Shown: in pieces, positions 35,903-46,756 of the stretch
Position numbering within the stretch: position 1 is the first letter of the stretch
How the letters are laid out: the number at the start of each line of letters is the position of its first letter
Assembly (NCBI GenBank): GCA_010093605.1
Contig: MU004186.1
Location: 1,158,616-1,222,615, forward strand
Direction: 5' to 3'
DNA length: 64,000 nucleotides
Origin: Lophium mytilinum
Taxonomy: Eukaryota; Ascomycota; Dothideomycetes; Mytilinidiales; Mytilinidiaceae
Translations under genes and position numbers: made by a program
The notes under the pieces: generated by a model
What the model saw: the letters and a program-made list of their open reading frames with translations, nothing else
Databases searched by the model: none
What the model was told of the DNA's origin: nothing

Positions 35903-36981
35903 GCTCAATTTGATCCACCATGACTACCAACGCCAAGGCCTTCTGGTCATCGGGTAGCGAGCTGTGTTTAGGGATGTAAAGAGTTCGTGGGGGCGTTGGA
36001 AAGGACTAGATCTCAACATCGGCGACCAACGAATAACGATCACCTACCAAGTCCTGCGTTTATGCCATGTCTTCCCCTTTTTGTTTGCACCTTTCCTTTT
36101 ATGATGAGGCTCAAGGGAGGCTAGGCAATGCATAGCGTCTGTCCGTCATCTCTTCGTTACTGATGGGTACTTCGCATGGCCGGCGTTTTGTTTTCTTTAC
36201 TGCCACAAAACAGTGCTTGCTTTAGCGTGGAGCGGGTGACACATGCCTGGCGTTCAGGGGGCATTTTTCTTTTGTCGTTGTTCCTTGATTTGGCTTGTCA
36301 TATTTGGCGCGCCTGGAGAAGGATAAAGGTCCACGAGATTTACGGTAGGATACTTCCCACAGTCTGCAAATACCAGATAGCTGAGATATGACAACCATCT
36401 GATTCCAAGAACGGATGGCCTCTTTGCATGTGTGAAGTGCGTTCTGATCGACGTATGCATGTACAGCGCATTTATCATAGTTAGGATCATAACTCAATTG
36501 ACTACCGCTTAGAGTTACAGGCGCGAGAGAGGCACTTAGTGGGTAATGATCTTTTGATCATTATCAGGGAAAGCTATATGCATTTGCAGGTTCCGTGCTA
36601 GCGGTCCACGCTTGGCAGAAAAGAAGTGGCACACTCAAGCAAATTCAACAGGTGTACGAAAGCCAGATTAGGGTGCCACCTTTTTCATGCCCCGCGTGAG
36701 GTCGAAGGATTTGTAAGTGCTAGGCTTCTTTGGGGTAGTTGTACCCTGGTCATCGTGCCCTCTTGACATTGGATGGAAACATCCGAAGCCTCCTTTGCTT
36801 CGCAACGTGCTCGCGCCGAATATTTCACCGTCATGCCGCCGTCCCAATTACCTTGTGGAGTATATGGATCTGCAATCTGCTTGCGGGGGCACATAGAAAA
36901 AGGCGGGCTTCCTCGTTGACACGCGCCAGGATGCGTTTCTCTCCTTGATCAGTACCACAGTACTGTTTACCGCTTTCGCTC
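35903..36981. other. Intergenic, ~1.1 kb
   Basis: Contains an imperfect inverted repeat, arms 36603-36634 and 36671-36703, with relatives near 24762. Otherwise the PDS5 3' flank and the upstream region of the next gene. No gene supported. Confidence 0.45.
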
Positions 36982-38867
36982 ATGGCTATCCTCAACTCTT
37001 CCGGACCAAGGTTCGAATTTGTTTCGCAAGCATTCAACGACGATGGATCCAAGCAGTCCGTGGACCGGAAGAGAGTTCGCAAACAGGCCATGCGCGCTGT
37101 TGCTGGTTCAAGAAGAGCCCGTGGAAATTACGGGCAGCACAACCTTCGCCAATACCCAATTATGCTGCTGGATGAAGAGGTCAACCAAATTCGAATTAGA
37201 GAGAATGGACCAGAAGCAACCAGTCAGACTCAACGAGCGCCACGCCGAATCTCGTGCTCCATTCCGTCCAATCCAGCTGCACGGGGCTTCGAATCGATGA
37301 GGATGAGATTCGGTATCGACATTTTAGAACTCCCTAAACTCACTTCGTCACACTTAGCCCGACTTGCTTCGTCTAGGCTTGCGTCCGAACCCGCAATATT
37401 CGCCGGTCTCCTCCAGTGCAAACAGGTTTCCTACATCGGCCATGTACCGGCCAGATACGGGAATAGCGTCTGTATGGAAGACGCAGCCAGTTGTCTCGCA
37501 GCCAAAATGCGGCGAATGCTTTGCCCTAGCGATTCGGCCGTAACGGATGTGATGGTGCTAAGGCTGTATAATAAGGCTTTGAAAAGTCTTCAGAATGCGA
37601 TCAAGGATCCGGTTCAGGTCTTGGACCCAGATACACTATGCGCTACAGAGCTGCTAGCTACTTTCGAGGTGAGTCTAAATATGGCACGTAACTGTCATTC
37701 AGGCTAGATAGATCGACATGAGTACATGATGCATTAGCATAGCTCTCAGCGCAGCGTACGATCTTCTCGCAAAGACGCCATGTCTGAAGCTCATGAGTTG
37801 GGACATTGGTCATGGTTCTGCCTCAAACTAACTCTCTATAGTTTCTCGGTTTCTCGCAAGACTATCAAGGAAATATTTGGCAATCCCACTTGAAAGGAGC
37901 TGCTCGCATAATTCGACTTCGAGGTTCAAACAGGTTTACATCTGACTACGAGATATCCCTGTTCATGCCGCTCTCCGGACTCATCGTATGCGCATCTCAA
38001 TCCTCCAAACCGGACCGCTCTACTAATCAAGCGAGCGCGCAGTTCACAGAAGCCATGTGGCGATACGAGAGCTGCTTTCTCGTCGAGAAAGCGTGGCAAA
38101 AAGCAGTATACGCAATGATCGACCCGCACTCATCGCTGGAACGAAGCCCTATGGTCGTCGAATTCTGGGGTCGCATCGTCCATGTCAGCGCATACTTCTG
38201 CGACGTCACAGCGCTCATATGTGAGCAGGACTCTCTCCAAGTAATGAAGTACACTCTCACCCCTACATGCACGGAAGAATGTGACCATCCGCCCAAGTCG
38301 GTACACGAACTTGTTTGCCGCGGTCTCAACATCCGCCGTCGAATCCAAGAATGGCGGCACGAATATCAGGATATGCTCATAGAAGACGCCTCCTCCCGGA
38401 AGTCAGACGAAGCGTGTGCCGCCTTTCGCTGGCAAATTTTTGGTGTCTATCTCTCCGTAACTGCGCTCCTGAACCGTCTCATAGGAGCTGTGACTTCCTC
38501 TAAGCGAATTGAACTGGAAAGGGAGAGTCACCTATTTGCTTCGAGGGTGTTACTCATGGAACAAGAAGGTCGGGAAGACCAATTCGAGGTTGATTACTAT
38601 TCGCGTCCGAAGGTTGGCCGCGCAGCCGATTTCTATTCGACCCAAAAGATCGTCGTTGCTCGATCTATTCTAGCCACCTCGGCGTCATGGAGTGATAACA
38701 GCATGACAGAAGACTACTCGCCGATAGGCCAGGAGCACTTGATTGAAAAATGGAAGTTTGAATATTGGTGTAAGCTTCTGGGTCGCTGCAGCCAGAGCGC
38801 TGAACATAATACAACTACAGCATGTACATCATGCCCTCATGGGGAACTACTAGAGGTAGTCAAATGA
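36982..38867 (+). CDS. Fungal-specific transcription-factor-like protein without a zinc cluster
   Basis: Exons 36982-37668 and 37842-38867 (173-base intron, gtgagt donor) give 570 residues. The start is the ATG at 36982, followed by the pattern common in this Pezizomycotina family: a short hydrophobic lead, then a basic QSVDRKRVRKQAMR stretch. Helical segments across both exons (MVLRLYNKALKSLQNAI, LGFSQDYQGNIWQSHLKGAARIIRLRG) match the C-terminal Fungal_trans_2-type region of Zn2Cys6 regulators. No CxxCxxxxxxC cluster is present upstream in any frame I can join. Such zinc-less relatives are numerous and mostly uncharacterised; whether they bind DNA is unknown. A Cys-containing tail (CTSCPHGELLEVVK) ends the protein. 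Confidence 0.75.
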
Positions 38868-40028
38868 AGCTCAACCGATGGATCACCATCGAACCACGGG
38901 ACGGGTAATGTTCTAAAGAGAGCGCCCTAGTGTGGCCTATTTCTCAAATTCCACTTAGCTGATCTCGTCCAAATATACCTCTTTCATGTCAACATTCCAT
39001 CGAGTCATCTGATCTCGGAGCTGCACGGCGAAGGAAAAGCAATGAGGTGTCCAAAACGTCCCTAAACCCCACAATACTGAAATAGAGTTACCCAAGAGCT
39101 ATCTCAACTCCCTAAACTGTTGTCCACCACCATCTCAAGTACCACGACACATGGAGCCCCTTCTTTTCTTCAACACACCATGAGGTCCGGCTTCACGAGT
39201 GATCAAAAAGGCACTTCTCTCCATTCAGAGCGATGTGCCTTTTCTTAGGCGGGTTTGCCGTCGAGGGTGTAGCTTCAAAGGGCGCAGCCTTGGCCTTGCT
39301 TCTCTAAAAGCTTTTCGTGGCCCCTCTTTTGTCAGCTACATACGAGCGGGAACGCCACTTCGTAACGTCTCGGCAGGAGGCGTTTGCGGGTTGCAAGAAT
39401 ACTAGCCGATCTTCGACGCTCATTTTCTAAACCTAGCAGAAAGAGCCACTATATGACCATTTTCAGCGACGGGATGAGCACGCCGAACCGTACAGGAACT
39501 TGCCTCGACAATCAAATCCAGGGGAGTCCCAAATAGGATGATTATCCGGTCTGTAGGGCTTGATCTCCACGTGGTGGGATGCAGTGGACGCGCAGGAACT
39601 GCCGTTACGTACGGTCGAGTGGAAGAGGACAAGTCCAAATTTGAGTAGATTTACGGAACCTGTACGTGCCTATCAGCAAAGTATGGAGTGGCTGCAGCGG
39701 ATGCGGGGTGCAGTAGCGTCAGGGAGGGTATAAGATGCCAGATCAAGCCAGTCACGGTACGAAATAGCAGGCCCACAGCTTTAATCCACTCCGCCGACAC
39801 ATGTAGCAACCTGTAAGGCCTTCCACCGGACAGCTCTCGTTCAGGCAATGCGTATTTCCGATCCCTGCATACGCCTCATAAAAAAGCCGTGTTAATTGCT
39901 ACCTCAACCACCTCCGTATATCACCCCTCTTCTACGTAGCGCGCGTCGAATAGATTTTGCCCGCCTTCCCCTTGCTAATAAATCATGTTCGCCATCTTCT
40001 GTAATCGCATCAAATTTCCTATCACGAA
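38868..40028. other. Intergenic, ~1.2 kb
   Basis: No supported gene. A perfect 9-base inverted repeat (aaaaggcac at 39206, gtgcctttt at 39235) could form a small hairpin. A TATA-like cataaaaaag lies near 39878, about 150 bases before the GH45 start. Confidence 0.4.
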
Positions 40029-40938
40029 ATGAGGCTCCCTTATCTCGCCATTATCTTTTCCTTCCTCGCGTTCGCGGCGGTCTCGCGCGCCTCAAATGTC
40101 AGTTATTCCGGCTCCGCGGTCACAACGCGGTACTGGGACTGCTGCAAACCGTCGTGCTCATGGGCTGGGAAGGCGCATTTCTCCAGTCCGGTCCAGACAT
40201 GCGATGTACACGACAAGCCGCTGAGTGATTTCAGCGCTGGTACGGGCTGCAATGGAGGCACAGCGTACAGTTGTACAAACCAGAGCCCATGGGCTGTCAA
40301 TGACACCTTCTCATACGGCTTTGCGGGTGTGTTCATCAAAGATCATGTGGAGGACTACTGGTGCTGTGCTTGCTATCAGTTGACCTTCACGAGTGGAGCA
40401 ATAAAAGGAAAGACGATGGTATTGCAGGCACACAATACTGCGTACGACATCACATCAGTGAACAGATTTGCCTTGGGTGTAAGTGTCTAATCTCTCAGAA
40501 GACGGACTGCAGGTTCGCTAATCAGTACCCATCAGGTACCCGGGGGGAATACTTCCACGAGCGATGCCTGTGCTGCTGAGTTTAATGTACCTCAGTCTGT
40601 TTTCGGTACACCAGGCGTAGGCGTGAACTCCCGCTCGGATTGCGACAACCTCCCGGATGCGATGAAAGCTTCTTGCTACTGGCGCTTCGACTGGTTCCTG
40701 GACACCGATGATCCGACGCAAGTTACTCTACACCTTGGACTCTGATTATACTTATACCGATTTTAGTGTCGACTTCCAACGCGTGCAATGCCCAGCAGCT
40801 TTGACCAATATCACTGGCTGTCGACGCGACGACGAACATGACTTCGATTCGACTTCCGCTGCGCCCAAACTGTTACCGCTCTCGTCAACAGCGACGGCAA
40901 TTCTCGCTATAATACTGAGTACCTCATTACTCCTTTAG
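40029..40938 (+). CDS. Secreted GH45-like protein, probably GPI-anchored, lacking the usual catalytic acid
   Basis: Exons 40029-40478, 40536-40717 and 40767-40938 give 267 residues. Intron 1 (57 bases) is GT-AG; intron 2 (49 bases) starts gcaagt, a GC-AG intron, and only this choice yields DDPTVDFQRVQCP, the expected family block. Residues 1-21 are a signal peptide. The GH45 signature TTRYWDCCKPSCSW holds the catalytic base Asp37. Later blocks WRFDWF and VQCPAALTNITGC are intact, with the family cysteines. In the block that usually reads HFDL followed by PGGG, this protein has RFAL then VPGGN: the general-acid Asp is Ala148 and the His is Arg146. The C-terminus ends in a hydrophobic tail (SSTATAILAIILSTSLLL) after a Ser/Ala linker, typical of a GPI signal. 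GH45 enzymes cut beta-1,4-glucan; this one may bind or loosen walls instead. Confidence 0.88.
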
Positions 40939-42055
40939 CATTGCATATTCGGCGAACCCTCGTAAATCACCATGCCCTTTTCTTCTCGTTGCATATGACG
41001 TTATCATGAAGTTCTGTACACATATCACTTTCCTACCGGAGGCAAAATGGGAGGGAACACTCATCGGCGGCTGCGCAGAGCACAGCTGACACCAAAATAT
41101 AACTGATACAAATCATATCACATTCGTCCGAAGTCTGCTCACCCATTTGGCGATCGCAAACAGAAGACGGTCAGCCGATAAGAAGAAGCTGCGCCGCCAC
41201 TCAATAAGCCATTAAGCATTTGCAATTAACCAGACCACATGCCCTGTATATGTGGCACACTAACACCCAGGGCCCTCTCAAGCGTCCTCTAGCACCCCGC
41301 CTATCGTCAGGGCAAGCCTCGCCTTCTAACCGCGGCGGATGCGGAGGATCAACATTGCAGCACATGGGGTGCGGGCGCCGAGGTTCTGAGCATATTGAGG
41401 GCGAAGGGGGTGCGTAGTCTCTCACGACTGAAATGAAGGAGGGTGAACACGTTTGCCCATGGCGATATTACTTGCCTTCAAGGATGGCGAATATCACACG
41501 GCTACAGTTCATCTCCTGGACTTCCATAGCTCTAACATACACGCGATCTTTAGAATATCATACTACACCACGTTGTGCAGGGAAACCCTTTAAAGAGCTG
41601 GGCGCTTCCGATCGCCCCCCCTCCGCTTTCCTCCCGCCTGATCACTCGCAGCTGCAACACGCAACGTGGCGCTGTCCCGGTCGCGCCAGTCAAGCTCCTG
41701 CGTTCCAGAAGCGGAAATGAGATGCTCAGAAACCAGGAACGGGGGATGCGGGGCCACCGGGATGTGCGGGCCTGAGCGCCGGGAGGCCCGCTGGAAGCGA
41801 GGGAGATGGGGAGGGGTAGTGAAATGACTCGTAGAAGTTTGGGGTTGAGGGGTAGTGGAGATTGGGAGCTTACTGCCTGGTGTGTATGGTGGAGAATTCT
41901 GGTGTTGGGAGGAGGTAAGGCGGGGATGGAACCGTGAAGTGATGGTTGAGGACGAGGAAGTGGGAGTAAGGAGAATCACGTGATTAGTAAGTCCATGAAG
42001 CTTGAAGAACATGATTACGGATTTTTTTGAGGTTTGACAATTTAGTCTTTTGATT
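40939..42055. other. Intergenic between convergent genes, ~1.1 kb
   Basis: Purine-rich on the plus strand from about 41740 to 41990. A 12-base perfect palindrome aatcacgtgatt (CACGTG core) lies at 41974-41985. The minus frame 41590-42012 is Ser/Thr/Pro-rich with no domain and is not called. Confidence 0.4.
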
Positions 42056-43592
42056 TCAATGCTCTCCCCGTATCACACACGGCGAGATAGGACTCAATTC
42101 CGCGATCTTCGCCTCCATCTCCGCCCGATCCACGAGCGTCAAACTCCCTACACTCGTCACTGTCTCCAAAGCACCCCCTTTCTCGCTATCCACATCATCA
42201 AAAGTATCCAAACTAGTCGCCCTCTTCCGATCCCTATCTACCCTAAACTCCGTTGTCACTCGCACCGCATATTCCGACTCTCTGCTCCCCGCCGACTGCG
42301 GCACCACCATGCACGGCAGCAGCGCTCGCGCGAACCGACTCTCGTGCGCAACCCGTGCCACACGAGTGAAACCGGAGGAGTCGGAGGTGCTCCAGCCGCC
42401 TTGCGCTTCTGGGTCCATGGGGGTGGGTTTGGTGCGGAAGTTGAAGACCCAGCGGGTGACGAGACCGCGCAGGATGGGAACGTTTGCGATCATGATGGCG
42501 ACGTTATTCTCGATGTGGTTGATGCAGTAGTCGATTGGGTACGTCCAGTCGGGCTTGAAGAGGGAGTAGAGGCGGTCGCGGTAGGAGAGGTAGATCTTTG
42601 CCGCGCCGATGCCTGTGACACTGGTGCGTGTGAGTATGTGGAGGGAAGCTTGGAGTCAGTATTGAGGGGTTTGGAGGGAAGATGATTAGAGTTTTGACAT
42701 ACGCTAAGCTGGAGGTAAAGACGGCAATGACTACGAGTCTGGAGCGTAGTCTTGCACTCATCATCCTCCTTACTATCAGGAACGGGATTGGAAAGATCAG
42801 GATGTCGGTCAGGAGGTTGGCGCATGTCACCCAGATCAGCATCTCCCCGGTCCGGTGGCGCCCTACACAGTGCAGTTCCCCGAATGTTCTTGGCTTCCAC
42901 GTGTTGCCAGTTTGCGGTGGGCACATGAATATGTAGATGATCCAGGGGACAATTGAGGCTCCAACGTTGAAAACTAGCACAATGTAAAGTGCCCAACGGA
43001 TGGATCTCAAAACGGAGCCTACACGGAGAAGGAGCATGATGATTGATGCTTTGACAAGCGGAACTATGGGAATGTTGAGGAGGTTGAAGGCTAGTACGAC
43101 CTGTAGGACGTTAGACTGGTTACTGGGCTATTAGGAGAAGTCTTGACTGCGAGACAACTCACTGGATACCAGTCGTCGTAATTCGGCTCTATTTCATTGA
43201 CGGGAACTTCCCATATATGAATTCCGACGTGCCACATCTTCACATCTAGGTAATGTTAACGCTTTGGAAGTCAAGGAAATATGGAGAGTCAGTCCCTCAC
43301 GTTTGTATGAAGGTCCTATAAGTGCTATTGACAACAGCTTCAATTTGTGAGCTGGTTGCACTTTTACGAGTCTAATGTGCATCATACCAAAGGCGCTACA
43401 ATCAACCAGTCATCTATGATATTACTGTCAGCTTCCTTCACTTTGCAACGTTCACATTCGTCACTCACCCCATCCCAACCGTATCTTCAACTTCCTCCGC
43501 GTGTATATCCTCAACCCCACAAACACCGCCGCCAACATCGGCGTCCCACATATCACAGCCAAACATGTGATTTGAAGCGGGTAGGTTGGCAT
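42056..43592 (-). CDS. Fungal rhodopsin-like (PTH11-type) integral membrane protein
   Basis: Six exons on the minus strand: 43592-43469, 43413-43388, 43337-43301, 43245-43163, 43100-42703 and 42620-42056, giving 410 residues. All junctions keep phase and restore family blocks: RLGWDDWLIVAP across exons 1-2, HVGIHIWEVP in exon 4, VVLAFNLLNIPIVPLVKASI at the start of exon 5 and TGIGAAKIYLSYRD at the start of exon 6. Two exons are tiny (26 and 37 bases), and exon 3 is the least certain. Seven hydrophobic segments are expected; PWIIYIFMCPP, then HCVGRHRTGEMLIWVTCANLLTDI and IPFLIVRRM are characteristic. The last ~130 residues are a soluble Ser/Arg-rich tail. The family (PF20684-like) includes Pth11 relatives, candidate surface sensors in plant-associated fungi. 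The ligand is unknown. Confidence 0.83.
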
Positions 43593-44532
43593 CTCGAGTT
43601 TCACGATCAACCATTTCAGAAACTCTCAGTGGATTGACGATCTGATATAATCGGCAATAGGTGTGCCTCGAATCCATGCTGCCACCCTTGCTGCACCCCC
43701 AAGCACGGCCTTGCGGACCTTGCACCCCGCAATTTGTTTGGCACATCCGCCAGACAGGGCGGCAGCACGGCTGATCAGCCCGGCTTTTGGTAATGCCATA
43801 TGGTTTCAAGGCGTTTGTACCCACGTGTGCCGGGGGGTGCTTTATTATTTCGACGTGTTATACTGGTGTGATAATTCACTGTCTACTCGCTATTATAATC
43901 TATCCTTGCTTAAGTGGGAATACTCACTTAACTTTTCCGAGTTTCTGTAGACGAAGCCGGGCGCATGACCTGTTGAAGAGAACGTGGGTTGTGAAGCTGC
44001 ACATTTGAAGTGACGGTGCCCTTCAGCTGACAGAAGAGGGATCCACAGGATACCGTTAGAAGAAGCTAGGCCAAGGCTGTAACTTCATTAAAGCTACCCT
44101 CTCTGAGACCAGTCCGCTCAAAGAGACTCATTATGAATAGAAACGGAGGGCCTGATCGATCACTCCTAAGAGAAATCCTGGTGCTAACATATCGCCACTC
44201 GGAACGGCAAGTCGAGTCGTATGGATACGGAAGTAATCAGTAGCGAAAGAGAATGCGCATACCTAGCTATCAGTCCACATCTGAAGATCAGAGGGCGGAG
44301 ACATTTGAAGGCAGAAGCAACATTTGGCTAGTTAGACACTACTCGTTTGAGCGGTATGGGATCTTTACTAATGTCCTACTTTGCAGCAATTACAATGACC
44401 ACATATTCCTATAGAAAGGGTTGGGCGGGGAAGTTGAGACTAGTACCGTAGAGATAAGTACCACTGTCATAGACCGGGTAAAGAAGTTGGTCCAGTGCTT
44501 GACATAATGATAGAACGTCATTCGCTCCGAGT
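43593..44532. other. Intergenic, ~0.9 kb
   Basis: Upstream of the rhodopsin-like gene and downstream of the HET pseudogene. Composition is ordinary; nothing recognisable. Confidence 0.4.
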
Positions 44533-46608
44533 TTAGACGATATCAAAATCACAACGGGACTGGTCACCTAAGTAATCGTAATCCAGTGGTCTATCCACGA
44601 AAGCCTCGCCGACGTATGAGTACTTGTTTTCATGATACCGTAGTAGGTAGGGAACATGGCATCCGTCGAACGTGCACGACCAGTCACCTTCCCTTGCATT
44701 TGTAGGAGCTAGCCCAGCGAGACCATCCGGAGTAGTGAAGAGTCTACGGCCATACCACAAACGACTCACATCGTCTGTGAGTTCTACAGAATCAATGTCG
44801 CGGAGTCCACGTTCTAGCGGTAGCCCAAGGGTTTTCCGTATTGTTTGCAGCCCGGCTACATCTGGGCCAACAAGAATAGGATTCCAGGCCCATGGAACAT
44901 AGGTTGAGACAAGAGGAGAACTGATAGCGGCTATAGTGCGTGACGCAAATTGAATAGCGGTAGATATGGACACGGGTTTGCGAGCAACCAGCGGACTGAA
45001 TGTGGGACAATCTTCGATAATGAGAGTGAATTTCCAATCAAATAGGCAAGCACTTCGACGAGCCAGAGGAGCATTGGCATCAAAGACCTGTCCTAACGAC
45101 TTCAATCGGTCGAGTTTACACCCTGATAATGTAAGAATGCGGTAATCTGAGATGCGCAGGGAAATGCTATCGAACGAATAAGCCACATTGTTTCTTGTGG
45201 CTGCCCACGCGGGTACCCAAGAGCAAACGTCGCTTCCACCCAATACGGTTCTGCTATGAGGAACACTCCAGCCCGGTACCCACGTAGGCAGGCTCTCGAT
45301 GGCGGAGACTCCATGAATTGCTGATCAGACTCTAGGACCAATCCGGTTCATCATGACCACGGCCACTTCTGTGAAGACTTCTGCCGTTGACTTTCGGTAA
45401 TCGGCGGACAAGGGTGGTGTGGGACGGAGCAGAGACAAGATTCCAAATAACTTGTCTCTCGGTTCCTTGGCCTGGCACTGCCTTGTTTGACATAGCAGGT
45501 CGAAGAGATAAGCTTCGGTTCCGGCTGCACGACGCAGAGTACTTCTATATCTGATAGATATTGTAGGAGGAACAGTTTTTATGAAGTTGGCAGGAATGTA
45601 TAAGAAATGATGCCAAGGGATGGAAATATCACCACAGCGGACAACCGCGTCTTGAGCTAGAGCAGCCTCCTGTATAACCCAAATCTACAGCGTGTATTAG
45701 CAGCCACTCATCTCACCACTGACAAGGTGTTTTATGCTCATCCGGTTGAACCAGGGCCTCTGCAACAGACGTTTGATACGTTGGACTGCTCCGAGTGAGA
45801 TGGTCTCATGGCGCCGTTCGTAAGGCGAGAAATTAGATATTCTATACATAGCTAAATCACTATCCCCGCTTGTCTTTCCTAAGTATATGATGACTTGGCG
45901 AGCTCCGCCATAGATATCAGCCATCATTCGTACTTGTTCATTGCGCTCCCCGGTATCATTCTGGTTAATTCCAATAGCATCTACCCAGACTGTTCGTGGC
46001 ACTCCATTATACCGTAGCGCTAGTAGAGCTTCCTCGCAATTACGCGTCACAGAAATCTTAGCTGCTGTGGGTCGGATGGTGACGAGGACTCTGTCTGTCT
46101 CGTCCCCCCAAGTGTAGGAAACAGCGTCATAGATTTGGACGTAAAACAGGGCATGAATGATACGAATTTCCAAAGGGTCGGAAGCGGCTCCAGACTGTAT
46201 CTTAACTAGCCTGATCTCTTTGGCTAACGTTAAAGGCCGATATTGAAAAAGCAAGGAAGCAGAGGCGTCTGGAACGTGAACAGTATCTGAAAGATAGCGC
46301 TCTTTTGGCGCCTTTTGACAGACGTCTGTCTCTGTAGCTTGAGACAACGTTGACGTATCAGATGGCAATTGCGCAGGACTCCATGGGAAGCGATCTAGTT
46401 CATCGTCTGGTTGATGGTAGATGTGATAAGGGCCCCTGAAAACAAGCCAAATATGTCGAGGAAGTGCTTGCTGTTCAAAGTCTTTGACAGGGGTCAGTTC
46501 ATGCGAATCGCCTTTACTCTCCTTATGTTCAGAATCATGGCTCTAGGGATTAGGTTCATCAATTTGGAGTGAGCTGAAGAACAAGCGGGTTGTTGATCCC
46601 GAAGCCAT
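44533..46608 (-). pseudogene. Decayed HET-domain (heterokaryon incompatibility) gene
   Basis: A HET-domain reading frame runs from an ATG at 46608 to 44533. Family blocks are clear: YDAVSYTWGDE, VWVDAIGINQNDTGERNEQV, MADIYGGARQVIIYLG, RPWFNR followed after an intron by IWVIQEAAL, then RDKLFGILSL and LPTWVPGWSVPH. HET proteins act in non-self recognition, triggering cell death when incompatible hyphae fuse. This copy does not read through. An in-frame TAG lies about 20 codons after the ATG and an in-frame TGA at 45325-45327. The intron between RPWFNR and IWVIQE begins AT instead of GT at the expected site, although an in-frame alternative donor exists close by. Reading frame is otherwise kept over ~650 codons, so inactivation looks recent and made of point transitions only. 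A still-functional shorter product from the central frame cannot be excluded. Confidence 0.8.
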
Positions 46609-46756
46609 TGTGGTCACGGGACCGCTCTATAAACGCCACATTCCCTTCTAAGACAGCCCCTGCGTCCTACACGACTTGCCCAAAAATCAGCCCCAAAATG
46701 CGTATTCTTTCTCTGGTTGTTGTACGCGTCCTCCCTCTGGTAGAACACTATCCGCC

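Noticed and set aside
36261-36497. Small open frames between PDS5 and the TF-like gene
   Set aside because: Overlapping frames on both strands, none with a domain or conserved-looking composition.
40720-40766. A GT-AG choice for the second intron of the GH45-like gene
   Set aside because: The GT two bases after the GC donor leaves the wrong phase and destroys the FQRVQCP block.
41590-42012. 140-residue minus-strand frame
   Set aside because: Ser/Thr/Pro-rich translation of a purine-rich tract; no domain and no upstream exon that improves it.
46500-46608. An intron that would remove the first in-frame stop of the HET gene
   Set aside because: The only GT/AG pair available is about 40 bases long with a poor donor and shifts the frame relative to the following coding sequence.
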